Source: DAINPP01 sp963667315 (GTDB taxonomy: Bacteria; Thermotogota; Thermotogae; MWEM01). Taken from it: a DNA stretch of 64,000 nucleotides. This document shows positions 26,146 to 36,900 of the stretch, one piece after another. The stretch lies in NCBI GenBank assembly GCA_963667315.1, contig OY763325.1:2108001-2172000 (forward strand), written 5' to 3'. Positions within the stretch are counted from its first letter, which is position 1. Every line of letters starts with the position of its first letter. Made by a program: the position numbers and the translations under genes. The notes under the pieces were generated by a model that made no database searches, was not told the DNA's origin, and worked only from the letters and a program-made list of their open reading frames with translations.

Positions 26146-27129
26146 CTACTTCAGTTTTACAGATATTGTACCATCTGCCTGAAAAACAACTTTCAATAGA
26201 GCAGCTTCCATATCATAATCGTTTAACGCTATATTGTTGATTCGAAATTTAGTTATATCAAGGGTTTTAATATCCCATACATAACCCCCTTCGACGGGAT
26301 TACTCACATCATTCACCGTGATTGAAAGAACCAGATCCATTTCCGCATCATAATCCCCTTCAACCGAAACATCCGAAGCGGTGAGATCAAGATCCATATC
26401 CAATTCCCCGGAAAGGTACATCTGAGAAGGGTTATTGATCAATCCAATCAGAATCCATTCCGAAGCGGGATTAAAATCAAATTTTTTTTGAATGCCTGTT
26501 CTGAAAACATCTTTTAGAAAACCTCGTTCATTTACATTAAAATCATTTTTTGAGACAACCAAATCGGTATTGATAGTGGCTTCCCCAATCAATTGTGGAT
26601 TAACAATTTCTATTTTTAACCCCCCCTGCAATTTCAAATCATAAACTTCCAGTTCCGGTGAAAACCAGATATCTGCTGCCCGTTTATCGATCTCATTCTT
26701 TATATCGACAAAAAAATTTCTGTTGATAACCTCTTCCAGGTTATGAGCATACCGTTCAACGGGAAGTTTTATCTCATCAAAATGCTGAGAAAAATGTGCA
26801 TCGTTTTCAAAATGAAAGGCAATATCTTTTGTTGTTTGTGTTGACTGAGCATTAAAATTTATCGTTACCAATGTATCGATTATATCTTTTGTTATGAAGG
26901 ATTTGATAAATTCCTTCTGTGTTGCTTCATCCAGTTCGCTTTTCAGGTCTGAGGGAATCACTGAGGCAATTCCATCCGGAAACAAATCTGATGTCGTCAG
27001 ATTTATTGTTTCCTTCATACTCTCCGGTATCTCTTCCGTCTGTCTGAACATCCATTTGACAAATAAACAAGACGAAAATAGCATTGGAATCAGACATATA
27101 ATCGTTAACATTATCAGTTTTTGCTTCAT
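26146..27129 (-). CDS. Lipoprotein of unknown function, 327 residues
   Basis: Signal peptide with lipobox LFSSC (Cys 21). The mature part is acidic and beta-rich, with repeated strand patterns near the end (SGELDMDLDLTASDVSVEGDYDAEMDLVL). No family recognised. TTG and GTG codons upstream lie within the ribosome binding site; the ATG at 27129 stands four bases after GGTGAT. It abuts the FN3 lipoprotein gene directly, so the two are co-transcribed. A terminator separates it from the giant gene upstream. Confidence 0.72.
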   Translation of the reverse strand: MKQKLIMLTIICLIPMLFSSCLFVKWMFRQTEEIPESMKETINLTTSDLFPDGIASVIPSDLKSELDEATQKEFIKSFITKDIIDTLVTINFNAQSTQTTKDIAFHFENDAHFSQHFDEIKLPVERYAHNLEEVINRNFFVDIKNEIDKRAADIWFSPELEVYDLKLQGGLKIEIVNPQLIGEATINTDLVVSKNDFNVNERGFLKDVFRTGIQKKFDFNPASEWILIGLINNPSQMYLSGELDMDLDLTASDVSVEGDYDAEMDLVLSITVNDVSNPVEGGYVWDIKTLDITKFRINNIALNDYDMEAALLKVVFQADGTISVKLK

Positions 27130-27143
27130 TTCAATCACCAATT

Positions 27144-27176
27144 AAAAAGGAGGAAAGGACGCCCCCTTCCTCCTTA
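27144..27176 (-). terminator. Terminator after giant lipoprotein gene 1
   Basis: AAGGAGGAA...GG pairs with CC...TTTCCTCCTT around a GGGCG loop; T-rich sequence follows on the minus strand. Confidence 0.8.
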
Positions 27177-27197
27177 TATTTTATTACATTGAATTAC

Positions 27198-30100
27198 TTA
27201 TTGATTGACTACGTTGAATGTGTATGTCACACCCATAATATCGAATGTGACTACTGTTGCTGCACCTGCACCATCGTTCAACGCTGCTGAAAGCTTTGTT
27301 CCGTCGAAGAGACCTGCATCCTGGAGTTTTGCCTTCAATGCTTCAAGTGTTGCATATGTTCCTGTAAGGTCTACTCCCGGAAATGTTCCAGTTCCAAGTG
27401 TAACAGGGAAAAGGAATTCTTCATTGTTTTCAACAACTGCTTCGAGTGCATCATAAAAATTCTTTACAGTCGTTCCCGTTGCAACGTTAGTAATAGTTGC
27501 CGTATGAGTTGTTCCATCAAATCCAGTTGTTTCGTTGAATGAACCGTATGCAGTTCCATCAAGTTCGTTCAGTACAGCTTTAACCGCATTATTTCTCTGA
27601 GTATCAGTCACAGATCCAGTATAGAACCATCTGGCATCAGAATTCGTAAAATTGAGGTAGGAGGAATTTCCGCCGTTAAAATCAGCAGCTATAACCATCC
27701 AGTAATACTTGGTATTCGCCTTCAAACCTGTTAACCCATCATAAGGACCTACTTCCACTTCCGTATCAGTAACAACATCTGAAGTTAATAATATATCCAG
27801 ATTATCTTTTTCAGCATACACAAGCATGTAATAAATATTATCACCATCAGGATCGCTTGAAGCCGTCCAGTCAAAATCAACCGTTGTTCCCGTGTTCTGG
27901 GAACCATCAGCCGGGGTTAATAACCCCGGTGCTGTTGGTGGATCGTTTCTGAATTCTTTACCTTCAAGATTTGCTTCGCTTACTGCAACCGATATAATCT
28001 TAACAAACTTAACCTTAAATCCGTGGGTTTCTCCTCTTGCGCTCATTGGTGAGGATATTGGATCGGTGAACGGGTTAACCGCTTTAAAGATGAATCTGTT
28101 GTTTCTTCCGATCGTATCGCCAACGAGTATCCAAGTACCGGATACCGTATCATACTGGTAAACCGTATCCATCGGGATGGCAACATCCACGCCGCCCACT
28201 ACCTTGGAGAAGGTGATGTTGGCCAACAGATCATCCGCATTTTCAAAGAATACATCGCTCTGGAATTCTATGTAAACGCCCGTTGCAAGTCCACCAGGTG
28301 CCGTACCTGTCGCAGAAATAGTCTGTACGAAAGTATTTGGATCCTGATAGTAAACCCTCTGATTTACAGCTGGTACATCGTTACAGTCTGCACAGTCATC
28401 TGCATCAATAGAAAGCAGGTAATGACCTGATTCTGCAATGGATGGTAGTGTGTCTGTGAAGTCTGTTTCAACCAATGTATCCGGCTGGTTGAAGATTGGT
28501 AATGCTGTAAATGGTAACGCTGTTGTTGCACCTGTATGTTCAACTCTTGTTGCTGCTCTTACCACATTGTACATATCCTTGTTGTCATCAGCGGACTGGA
28601 ATCCAACTGTAAACGGATTCGAAAGATCATCCACGTAGTACCTTTCATCCGGTCTGAGCAATGGGATAAGATGTGACTTGCCACTGTTGTTCAACTCGGT
28701 CACAAGGTCTCTCAGATTGCTCTTCATGTTCAATGCAAGTGTTGGTGGTGTACCGGCATATGTCGCAGGAATCGTGAGTTCTGATGATGCTCTGTATCCC
28801 GCCTGTGTCAGAACGGAAATGTTAAATGTTCTTGTTGCCTGGTATCCCGGCTGTACAACTCCTGTCACAGGAAGGCCAACGATCGTGTTGTCTATGAGAT
28901 ACGTAGGACTTGTGAACTGAACCGTAGGTCCGCTCGGGAACCCTGCTGTGATTTCCTTGACATCTACTCTGACGATTGTTTCGTTTTCAGCCAGTGTTGC
29001 GTTCAGCGTCAATGTGTCGTTTCTGAACTGCTCCGGCAATGCCTTCACCATCGTTGCCGTCAGTGTCAGGTCTTCATACTTTCTCAAGTATGATTCCCAC
29101 GTTCCGGCGTTACCAAGCTCGTCAACGAGACTTACGTTGAATGCCTGCTGAGGTGTTCCCATGTTTCTCCAGATATAATCTTCAAAGTCTATGTTGTGGA
29201 ACAATGCGTTCGTCGGCAATGCGCCCTGGAATACCTGTTTCAACGAACCGGAATAGATATTGCTCATATAGTTCATATATCTGCTTCCGAGAACTGCCGG
29301 TCTGTTGAAGTATTCAACATCTACCACACCATCATTCAGATATTTCAATGAATTGGTTACAGCATCCGGTACCACAAGCTCTGTACTCGTTCCAGGGAAA
29401 CCTAGCCTCCATGATCCTGAGAAATCGTTAAGATCCTGTTTCCAGTATCTTTCGTACGTTGTGGTATCTCCTGCTTTGATCCTCAGCTGATGATTCACAA
29501 GGTCATCTGCTCTATCGGTTTCCATTGTCGGTTCCCATGTTCCACCTGGATAAGTGAGTGAACTGATGGCCAAAGGTGCCGGTGGTGGGGTACCATCCTT
29601 AATAAGTCTTGTCCCTTTATCATTTTCAAAGAGAAGAGCTCCTCCATCCTGTGCCTGTAGTGCTACCATTTCGCCTACCGGATATGGATGCCATTCGTCT
29701 CTTCCTTCTTCAATCTTATCCTGGATGTTTGTGTAGGACTTCGTTCCGTCGTATACCCAAGGAATAGTTGATTCTAGTTCAGGATCAACGTTGTACATCT
29801 GAAGTTCAGGCCCTCTTGTATCGAGGAAGAATGGCCACTGGAACTGTTCGAAGAACACTCTCGGGTCTGTTACCGTTGAATGATACGCTCTTACAGCAAT
29901 CGTGTAGGTTGCTTCCTGTCCCATGAGATCATGGCCTTCTACATCTGCCCAATCATCAATATGCCATTCCCAGAATCCCCACTTCTTGTCATTGTCATTC
30001 GCATTCATCGTCACGGAGGCAATAACGCTTGGATTCGTGTCAAGGTTTCCGTATGCCTGTTCCATCGTTTCGTTGTACCAGTATTCCCCTTCAACAAGAT

Positions 30101-33100
30101 ACAGTGTTACTCTTGTCAAGTCTTCATGTGTTCTCACTCTGAAGTCTGTTCCGTTGGCTCCTCCAACGATAGGAACAAATTCTCTCAAAGGACTATCCTG
30201 TGCAGTTCCAGGAGCGTTGACTTCTGTTACACCATAGGCGTTGTAGCTGTCACCTTCCTGGTATCCGAACGGATCAATCTTTCCACTCGTATATATCGGT
30301 CTGTATCCTTCTTTGTATTCGTTGTAGAACTTGTATACCGGATACATGTCTCTTGGCAGTCTTCTGACATCCACTTTAAGGTCACTGTCGTTGAATTCTT
30401 CAGGGACCTGCCATGGACTGTAACTGTGTGAATACCAGATCGGTGTCCCATCTGAATCTTCCGTCGGGTAACTGACGAGATCAGGTTCGTGTATATCCAG
30501 TCTCATGATATCCCAACTATGTGGTTTAACCCTGATCCTAAGCAATACAACCATGTCGGCATCGTCTTCTGACATCGAGTCATCGTAGTACTGAAGATCG
30601 TAGTTTGGGTTCCCGTTTGCACTTACTGTATCTCCGAAGATTTCATTCTGATACCCCTTGAGAACAACCGGATCGTATTCTCCCAGTGATCCTTCAAGGA
30701 AGTAGTCTTCGTTGACGTTTGCCGGATAATCAAAGAGTTTTGTATCCTGCGCACTTCTGTCTCTTGCTACGATCCATACGTAATAATCTCCTTCAACGTC
30801 AGGTACCTGGAATGTGTATTCTGCCTTGACCTGGTTTACGGAGTTTTCTCCGGCTATGTAACCGCGGAATGTATTGGAGTATTCTCCACTGTATGGTTCG
30901 TATGTGCTGTCTTCGGATGCTCCGAGATAGACGTCATTTTCTCTTCCGAATGTGTTGTTGTGGGCTGCAAGTTCTTCTGCGTTTACCACATCGTCGTTCG
31001 TGAAGTTGACGTAGTATTCGTAATCCCTGTCGAGCCCGAATGCAGGCGTGATTGTGTTTCCATTTATGTTGAAATCTGACCCAAAGAGTCTCAGCCTTCT
31101 TTCAACAAATCCAGGATCAAAATCGGACAGTACAACTGTTTCTGCATCTCCCTGTTCTTCTCTTCCTTCCTGCAGTTTGAATACGGTGAAGGATGGGCTG
31201 TATTTGTAATCATATCCTGTCAATGGATGTGAATACGGTGAGTTCCTTGAGATAAACGGTGATCTTGGTACGTCTGTTTCTCCATTTGTCTGTGCTTCTG
31301 TTGAATCAAAGTAGACGAGTAAATCGTTCAATGCGATATCGTCTTTTGCCCTGATTGTGACTTCTCCACCCGAGAATACTTCAATATCATCTATAAAGTA
31401 CATACCGAGCGGGTAATGGACATCATCCGACAATGTAAACAGATCATCGTTATCTCTGAATACATGTAAGAACGGTACGTTCTGCTGTGAGGCGTCAAAA
31501 CCGGATACTTCGATCGTCGGTGACAATTCGTCTTCTTCTATCGTGAAGTTTGCCGTTTCCTGTGTTTTGCCTGTGTCCGGGTTGTTTCCGCCCCATCTCC
31601 AGTCGGCTACTTCCATGGCTACCTTGTAATCAACGTGCTGATCTTTCCAGGTTCCAGGTCCGATCGCCACGTCAACAACATCGATAACATTCGGTCTGAC
31701 GACCTGTGATGCCAAGTCATCTCTGCTCGCTCTGACGACTTCCGGGTATATCCATACTTTAAATTTTACCTGTTCTACAAAGGCTTCTGTCTTAATCTTC
31801 TGAACCTTTGTCGTATCAAGATCGGTAAATTCGTACACATACTGTCTCTTGTCAAGTGTTCTATGATCGAGTTCTTTGTAATTTGGAATGTTTGTTGTAT
31901 ATGGCTCTTCGTTCGGTGTGTTTCCTCCAAAGTATGAGTCATCATCATCTTCACCGATGAGATTTGAAAGACCGTCTGTCTTCCACCAGTAATCCGCCTG
32001 TGTCTGTGGATCTTCAGGCATCCCCGGTATCACACCGTGGAAAATATCGAACCATCTGATATCTTCATGATTTGTTACGGCGTTACTGACTATGTAGTCA
32101 ATCCCATCGTCAACAAGTCCGCTTGCATATGTTGTATCTGCAAGATCCATCTTGACTTTTACATGGTATCTGAGGGCAAACTGATAGTCATCTTCTGCCG
32201 GTACTGAACTGTTCAGTCTGTTGATGGCATCTTCCAGCGGTTCCCATCCGGACTGTCCGATGTTTACCTGTACGCCCAGATCTGTTATCGCTTCAAGCAG
32301 TTCATCCGTCGCTGCCGCTTCAAAATAAAGTGGTACCCCTTCATCAAAGTCTGATGAGGATTCTACGATATCAAATATCGGGTTCGCTGTATCTCCTCTT
32401 GCCGTGATGTTCCACACGTATCTGATAACCGGTGTTGATCCTCCGTTATGGAATACGGAGAGAACGAGCCATTTCGCTTCATCTACGTCACTCTGTCTCC
32501 AGAAGTTCGGCACTTCGATGTATGCTCTCTTTTCACCGTTTACCGTTGTCTCAGCTCTGAATGCATATTCGTCTCCTGAGAAGATGTCTGTTGAATTCGT
32601 GTAAACGTAGGCTTTAATCGTATCGTTTACGTTTACATCGTCATCGTGGAATGCGACCCACATCTTCGAAAGACCAAACGGCACTGAAAGTCTGTCAGCT
32701 TCAGGCTGCTGCACGATATCCCCCGCTGTTGCAGGTGGTATTTTGAAATGTGATACTTTTGGAAGCTGGTTTGCTTCATTTCCTCTTACACTGTCAAGCG
32801 TTTCGATAACGGCTATATCCTGTTTTCTTGCCACGAGGTCTATATCTTCACTCTTAACAGTTCCATTACTGTCTCTCGCTGAAACATGAAGGGTCATTGT
32901 TGCTTCGAGATTGTCACCAAGTTCCGGCGCAATACCGTTCTGTTCAACCGTCAATGAAGCAACTCCCTGTGAGGTTTCTGTTCTGTCAAGTAATGTCTGC
33001 GTGTTTGACTGAAGTACAACTCTGAGTTCAACCAAGTCTGAATCCGGGTCGTTTGCAACTACCTTGAGATTGAATACTTCAGGAACAACCGTGTATCTTC

Positions 33101-33617
33101 CTTCACTGTAATGCGATGTGGAAGGATATGTGATTGTTACCGTTGGGCCTGATGGTGTTGCACCCTGTACATGAAGGGCTCCTGATGGCTGTGCTTCCAC
33201 TGCGGTTGAAGTATTACCCTTTGAATCTGACGCGGTGATTTCCGCCTTAAAGGTATAATCCCCACCTGTCTGGAAATTTGTGCCTGCCACCTGGAAAGCG
33301 TTGGTCTTTGTGTCTTCTTTTGCATCCGCAAAAGCAACCGTTGCCGTACCAACCTGTGTGAATGTGGTCTGTCCCGGTTTCTTCAGGAACAGTTTCATCA
33401 CCGTTTCCTTCAAATTACTGCGCTTGTCCTTAGCAGTAACGGATACGGTTACTGTTACAGGATCTCCCTGGTCTATCTGCGTTGCTGATAAAGTAGCACT
33501 CTGCGCGGTGATTTCCGGTGGTGTCTTGTCGGGTGTTACTTCCGGCAAACAACCAACCATTGCAAATACTGCAATTATAACCGCCGTGAATAAAAGCCAT
33601 ACTTTTCTTCTCTGCAT
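27198..33617 (-). CDS. Giant surface lipoprotein 1 (2139 residues)
   Basis: Signal peptide with lipobox MVGC (Cys 23), so anchored by lipid. The body is beta-rich and Asp-rich. An Ig-like module lies at about 32-155 (ITAQSATLSATQIDQGDPVTVTVSV), another begins GPTVTITYPSTS, and long unclassified stretches follow. A CxxC-like DCADCND lies near residue 1742; I saw no other Cys apart from the lipobox. An FN3-like module lies at about 1885-1995 (NTKYYWMVIAAD). The last about 145 residues are a domain shared with neighbours. It is a tandem paralogue of 33912-40319. No enzymatic motif recognised; an S-layer-like, toga or adhesive role is only inferred. Confidence 0.85.
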   Translation of the reverse strand: MQRRKVWLLFTAVIIAVFAMVGCLPEVTPDKTPPEITAQSATLSATQIDQGDPVTVTVSVTAKDKRSNLKETVMKLFLKKPGQTTFTQVGTATVAFADAKEDTKTNAFQVAGTNFQTGGDYTFKAEITASDSKGNTSTAVEAQPSGALHVQGATPSGPTVTITYPSTSHYSEGRYTVVPEVFNLKVVANDPDSDLVELRVVLQSNTQTLLDRTETSQGVASLTVEQNGIAPELGDNLEATMTLHVSARDSNGTVKSEDIDLVARKQDIAVIETLDSVRGNEANQLPKVSHFKIPPATAGDIVQQPEADRLSVPFGLSKMWVAFHDDDVNVNDTIKAYVYTNSTDIFSGDEYAFRAETTVNGEKRAYIEVPNFWRQSDVDEAKWLVLSVFHNGGSTPVIRYVWNITARGDTANPIFDIVESSSDFDEGVPLYFEAAATDELLEAITDLGVQVNIGQSGWEPLEDAINRLNSSVPAEDDYQFALRYHVKVKMDLADTTYASGLVDDGIDYIVSNAVTNHEDIRWFDIFHGVIPGMPEDPQTQADYWWKTDGLSNLIGEDDDDSYFGGNTPNEEPYTTNIPNYKELDHRTLDKRQYVYEFTDLDTTKVQKIKTEAFVEQVKFKVWIYPEVVRASRDDLASQVVRPNVIDVVDVAIGPGTWKDQHVDYKVAMEVADWRWGGNNPDTGKTQETANFTIEEDELSPTIEVSGFDASQQNVPFLHVFRDNDDLFTLSDDVHYPLGMYFIDDIEVFSGGEVTIRAKDDIALNDLLVYFDSTEAQTNGETDVPRSPFISRNSPYSHPLTGYDYKYSPSFTVFKLQEGREEQGDAETVVLSDFDPGFVERRLRLFGSDFNINGNTITPAFGLDRDYEYYVNFTNDDVVNAEELAAHNNTFGRENDVYLGASEDSTYEPYSGEYSNTFRGYIAGENSVNQVKAEYTFQVPDVEGDYYVWIVARDRSAQDTKLFDYPANVNEDYFLEGSLGEYDPVVLKGYQNEIFGDTVSANGNPNYDLQYYDDSMSEDDADMVVLLRIRVKPHSWDIMRLDIHEPDLVSYPTEDSDGTPIWYSHSYSPWQVPEEFNDSDLKVDVRRLPRDMYPVYKFYNEYKEGYRPIYTSGKIDPFGYQEGDSYNAYGVTEVNAPGTAQDSPLREFVPIVGGANGTDFRVRTHEDLTRVTLYLVEGEYWYNETMEQAYGNLDTNPSVIASVTMNANDNDKKWGFWEWHIDDWADVEGHDLMGQEATYTIAVRAYHSTVTDPRVFFEQFQWPFFLDTRGPELQMYNVDPELESTIPWVYDGTKSYTNIQDKIEEGRDEWHPYPVGEMVALQAQDGGALLFENDKGTRLIKDGTPPPAPLAISSLTYPGGTWEPTMETDRADDLVNHQLRIKAGDTTTYERYWKQDLNDFSGSWRLGFPGTSTELVVPDAVTNSLKYLNDGVVDVEYFNRPAVLGSRYMNYMSNIYSGSLKQVFQGALPTNALFHNIDFEDYIWRNMGTPQQAFNVSLVDELGNAGTWESYLRKYEDLTLTATMVKALPEQFRNDTLTLNATLAENETIVRVDVKEITAGFPSGPTVQFTSPTYLIDNTIVGLPVTGVVQPGYQATRTFNISVLTQAGYRASSELTIPATYAGTPPTLALNMKSNLRDLVTELNNSGKSHLIPLLRPDERYYVDDLSNPFTVGFQSADDNKDMYNVVRAATRVEHTGATTALPFTALPIFNQPDTLVETDFTDTLPSIAESGHYLLSIDADDCADCNDVPAVNQRVYYQDPNTFVQTISATGTAPGGLATGVYIEFQSDVFFENADDLLANITFSKVVGGVDVAIPMDTVYQYDTVSGTWILVGDTIGRNNRFIFKAVNPFTDPISSPMSARGETHGFKVKFVKIISVAVSEANLEGKEFRNDPPTAPGLLTPADGSQNTGTTVDFDWTASSDPDGDNIYYMLVYAEKDNLDILLTSDVVTDTEVEVGPYDGLTGLKANTKYYWMVIAADFNGGNSSYLNFTNSDARWFYTGSVTDTQRNNAVKAVLNELDGTAYGSFNETTGFDGTTHTATITNVATGTTVKNFYDALEAVVENNEEFLFPVTLGTGTFPGVDLTGTYATLEALKAKLQDAGLFDGTKLSAALNDGAGAATVVTFDIMGVTYTFNVVNQ

Positions 33618-33623
33618 CTTAAT

Positions 33624-33653
33624 CCTGATTCCCCTTCCTTCAGGGTAATCAGG
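33624..33653 (-). promoter_or_regulatory. Leader hairpin covering the ribosome binding site, giant gene 1
   Basis: On the minus strand CCTGATT and AATCAGG form the outer stem and CCCT/AGGG the inner stem, separated by an A-G mismatch; loop GAAGGA. The 3' arm overlaps AGGA, the ribosome binding site six bases before the ATG. Identical at 40326-40355. Confidence 0.65.
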
Positions 33654-33712
33654 GCACCCCCTTTCAAAGTTTTATTATTGAGCGTAAATACCCCTATAGA
33701 TATTCCTGCAAC

Positions 33713-33740
33713 ATTATAGCATTTAGAAAAAGACGGTCAA
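33713..33740 (-). promoter_or_regulatory. Promoter of giant lipoprotein gene 1
   Basis: Minus strand -35 TTGACC (33735-33740), 16-base spacer, -10 TATAAT (33713-33718) preceded by TGC. The leader is about 90 bases long. Confidence 0.75.
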
Positions 33741-33850
33741 AGAAAATTGGAATTTTGTCTCAATGCTTGTTATTTTTTCAATTTAAGGATATTTTATTAT
33801 ACCACTTTTAAATTTTTTTATTAATTGGAAGAGGTGTGATAAAAGAAGAA

Positions 33851-33880
33851 AAAAGAGGAAAGGTCTCCCTTCCCTCTTTT
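33851..33880 (-). terminator. Terminator after giant lipoprotein gene 2
   Basis: AAAAGAGG..AAGG pairs with CCTT..CCTCTTTT around GAGA; a T-run follows on the minus strand. Confidence 0.82.
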
Positions 33881-33911
33881 AAGTTTATCCGTACGGTTTA
33901 GTTTTCAGATT

Positions 33912-36900
33912 TTACTGATTGATCAAAATGAAAGTATAATCAGCACCGCCTAATCCATTTGCAGTCTGAATACCAATTGTGAATTCATTAATCCCACCAG
34001 ATGTTTTATCTGAAAGTCCTGCATTCAGAATCGTTCCGGAGAACAATCCGGCATCTTCGAATTTCGCCTTCAAAGCTTCAAGTGTTGCATAAGTACCGGC
34101 TATGTCATTTCCGGCGAAACTACCCGTGATAGTAACAGGAAAAAGGTATTCCTCGTTGTTTTCAACAACTGCTTCGAGTGCATCGTAAAGAGCTTTTACA
34201 CTTGTTCCCGTTGCCACATTCGTAATCGTAGCTGTGTGACTTGTTCCATCAAAATCTGTTGCTTCTATGAATGAGGCATAAGCCGTTGTACCAAGTTCAT
34301 TCAAAACAGCTTTAACCGCATTATTTCTCTGAGTATCATCAACAGTCCCAGTATAGAACCATCTGACACCTAAGGAAGTGACTAAACCTCCTCTTCCATC
34401 ATAGACATAAGGCATCCAGTAATACTTGGTATCAGTAGCCAAGTTTGAAACCTGAATTTCAGTGCTCTTAACCATATCACTGTATGTCCAAGTCTCCAAT
34501 GGTGTATCTAAATTATCTTTTGTTACATATACGATAGCATAACTAAGGTCATCGCCATCCGGATCAGTTGAGGCTGTCCAATCAAAATCAACTGTTGTTC
34601 CCGTGTTCTGTGCACCATCAGCCGGGGTTAGAAACCCCGGTGCTGTTGGAAAATGGTTTTCATATTCATAGAACGAAAGAATGATCGAGCTTACTGCATT
34701 CGATATTATTTCAACAAACTTAACCTTAAATCCGTTTGTTTCTCCTCTTGCCGTTATTGGTGAAGATATTGGATCGGTAAACGGGTTAACCGCTTCAAAG
34801 ATGAATTGATTGTTTCTTCCGATCGTGTCGCCAACGAGTATCCAGGTACCGGATACCGTATCATACTGGTAAACCGTATCCATCGGTATGGCTACATCCA
34901 CGCCACCGACTACCTTGTAGAAGGTGATATTAGCCAACAGGTCAGCCGCATTTTCAAAGAGAATATCGCTCTGGAATTCGATGTAAACACCCGTTGCGAG
35001 TCCGCCAGGTGCCGTACCTGTCGCAGAAATTGTCTGGACAAAGGTATCAGGATCCTGATAGTATACTCTCTGATTCACTGCCGCTACATCGTTACAGTCC
35101 GCACAATCTTCCGCATCAATCGAGAACAGATAATGACCCGCTTCAGCATTTGCCGGTAATGTTTCTGAGAAATCATTTTCAACCATAACATTTGGCTGAT
35201 TTGTGATTGGCTGAAGCACAGGAATCGCAACAGCTGATTCCACACCAGTATGTGTGACTCTTGTTGCAGTTCTTGTCACGTTGTACATGTCCTTATTGTC
35301 ATCAGTGGACTGGAAGCCTACCGTGAACGGATCTGAAATATCATCCACGTAGTATCTTTCATCCGGTCTGAGCAATGGGATAAGATGTGACTTGCCACTG
35401 TTGTTCAACTCGGTCACAAGGTCTCTCAGATTGCTCTTCATGTTCAATGCAAGTGTCGGTGCTGTACCGGCATATGTCGCAGGAAGAGTAAGTTCTGCCG
35501 CTGCTCTGTAGCCTGCCTGTGTCAGCACGGAGATATTGAATGTTCTCATTGCCTGGTATCCCGGCTGTACAACTCCTGTCACAGGAAGGCCAACGATCGT
35601 GTTGTTTTTTAGATATGTAGGACTTGTAAATGATACGCTTGGTCCACTTGGGAACCCTGCTGTGATTTCCTTGACATCTACTCTGACGATTGTTTCGTTT
35701 TCAGCCAGTGTTGCGTTCAGCGTCAATGTGTCGTTTCTGAACTGCTCCGGCAATGCCTTCACCATCGTTGCCGTCAGTGTCAGGTCTTCATACTTTCTCA
35801 AGTATGATTCCCACGTTCCGGCGTTACCAAGCTCGTCAACGAGACTTACGTTGAATGCCTGCTGAGGTGTTCCCATGTTTCTCCAGATATAATCTTCAAA
35901 GTCTATGTTGTGGAACAATGCGTTCGTCGGCAACGCTCCCTGGAATATCTGTCTGAGTGTACCGGAATAAATATCGTTCATATAGTTCATATATCTGCTT
36001 CCGAGGACTGCCGGTCTATTGAAGTATTCAACATCTGATACACCTGCGTTGAGGTACTTCAATGAATTCATGAGTGTTGTCGGATTGGCCTGTTCAACTG
36101 CTGTACCCGGGAATCCAAGTCTCCATGAACCGGTGAAATCGTTAAGATCCTGTTTCCAGTATCTTTCGTACGTTGTGGTGTCCCCTGCTTTGATCCTCAG
36201 CTGATGATTCACAAGGTCATCTGCCCTGTCATTTTCCATGATCGGTTCCCATGTTCCGCCAGGATAGCTGAGACTACCAATTGTTGACGGAATTGGCGGT
36301 GGTGTTACGCCTGTGATCGCTCTCGTTCCCTTATCGTTTTCAAAGAGAAGGGCTCCACCATCCTGAACCTGAAGGGCTACCATTTCACCAACCGGATATG
36401 GATGCCATTCGTCTCTTCCTTCTTCTATCTTGTCCTGAATGTTTGTGTAGGACTTCGTTCCGTCATAAACCCATGGGACCATTGATTCCATTTCCGGGTT
36501 AACATTATACATCTGAAGCTCAGGTCCTCTTGTATCGAGGAAGAACGGCCACTGGAACTGTTCGTAGAACACTCTCGGGTCTGTTACCGTTGAATGGTAC
36601 GCTCTCATGGCAATCGTGTAGGTTGCTTCCTGTCCCATGAGATCATGGCCTTCTACATCTGCCCAATCATCAATATGCCATTCCCAGAATCCCCACTTCT
36701 TGTCATTGTCATTCGCATTCATCGTCACGGAGGCAATAACGCTTGGATTCGTGTCAAGGTTTCCGTATGCCTGTTCCATCGTTTCGTTGTACCAGTATTC
36801 CCCTTCAACAAGATACAGTGTTACTCTTGTCAAGTCTTCATGTGTTCTCACTCTGAAGTCTGTTCCGTTGGCTCCTCCAACGATAGGAACAAATTCTCTG

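Noticed and set aside
29880..30431. Long open frame antisense to giant lipoprotein gene 1 (and its twin at 36594-37136)
   Set aside because: It mirrors the coding strand's codon bias, recurs only because the gene is duplicated, and has no binding site or protein-like composition.
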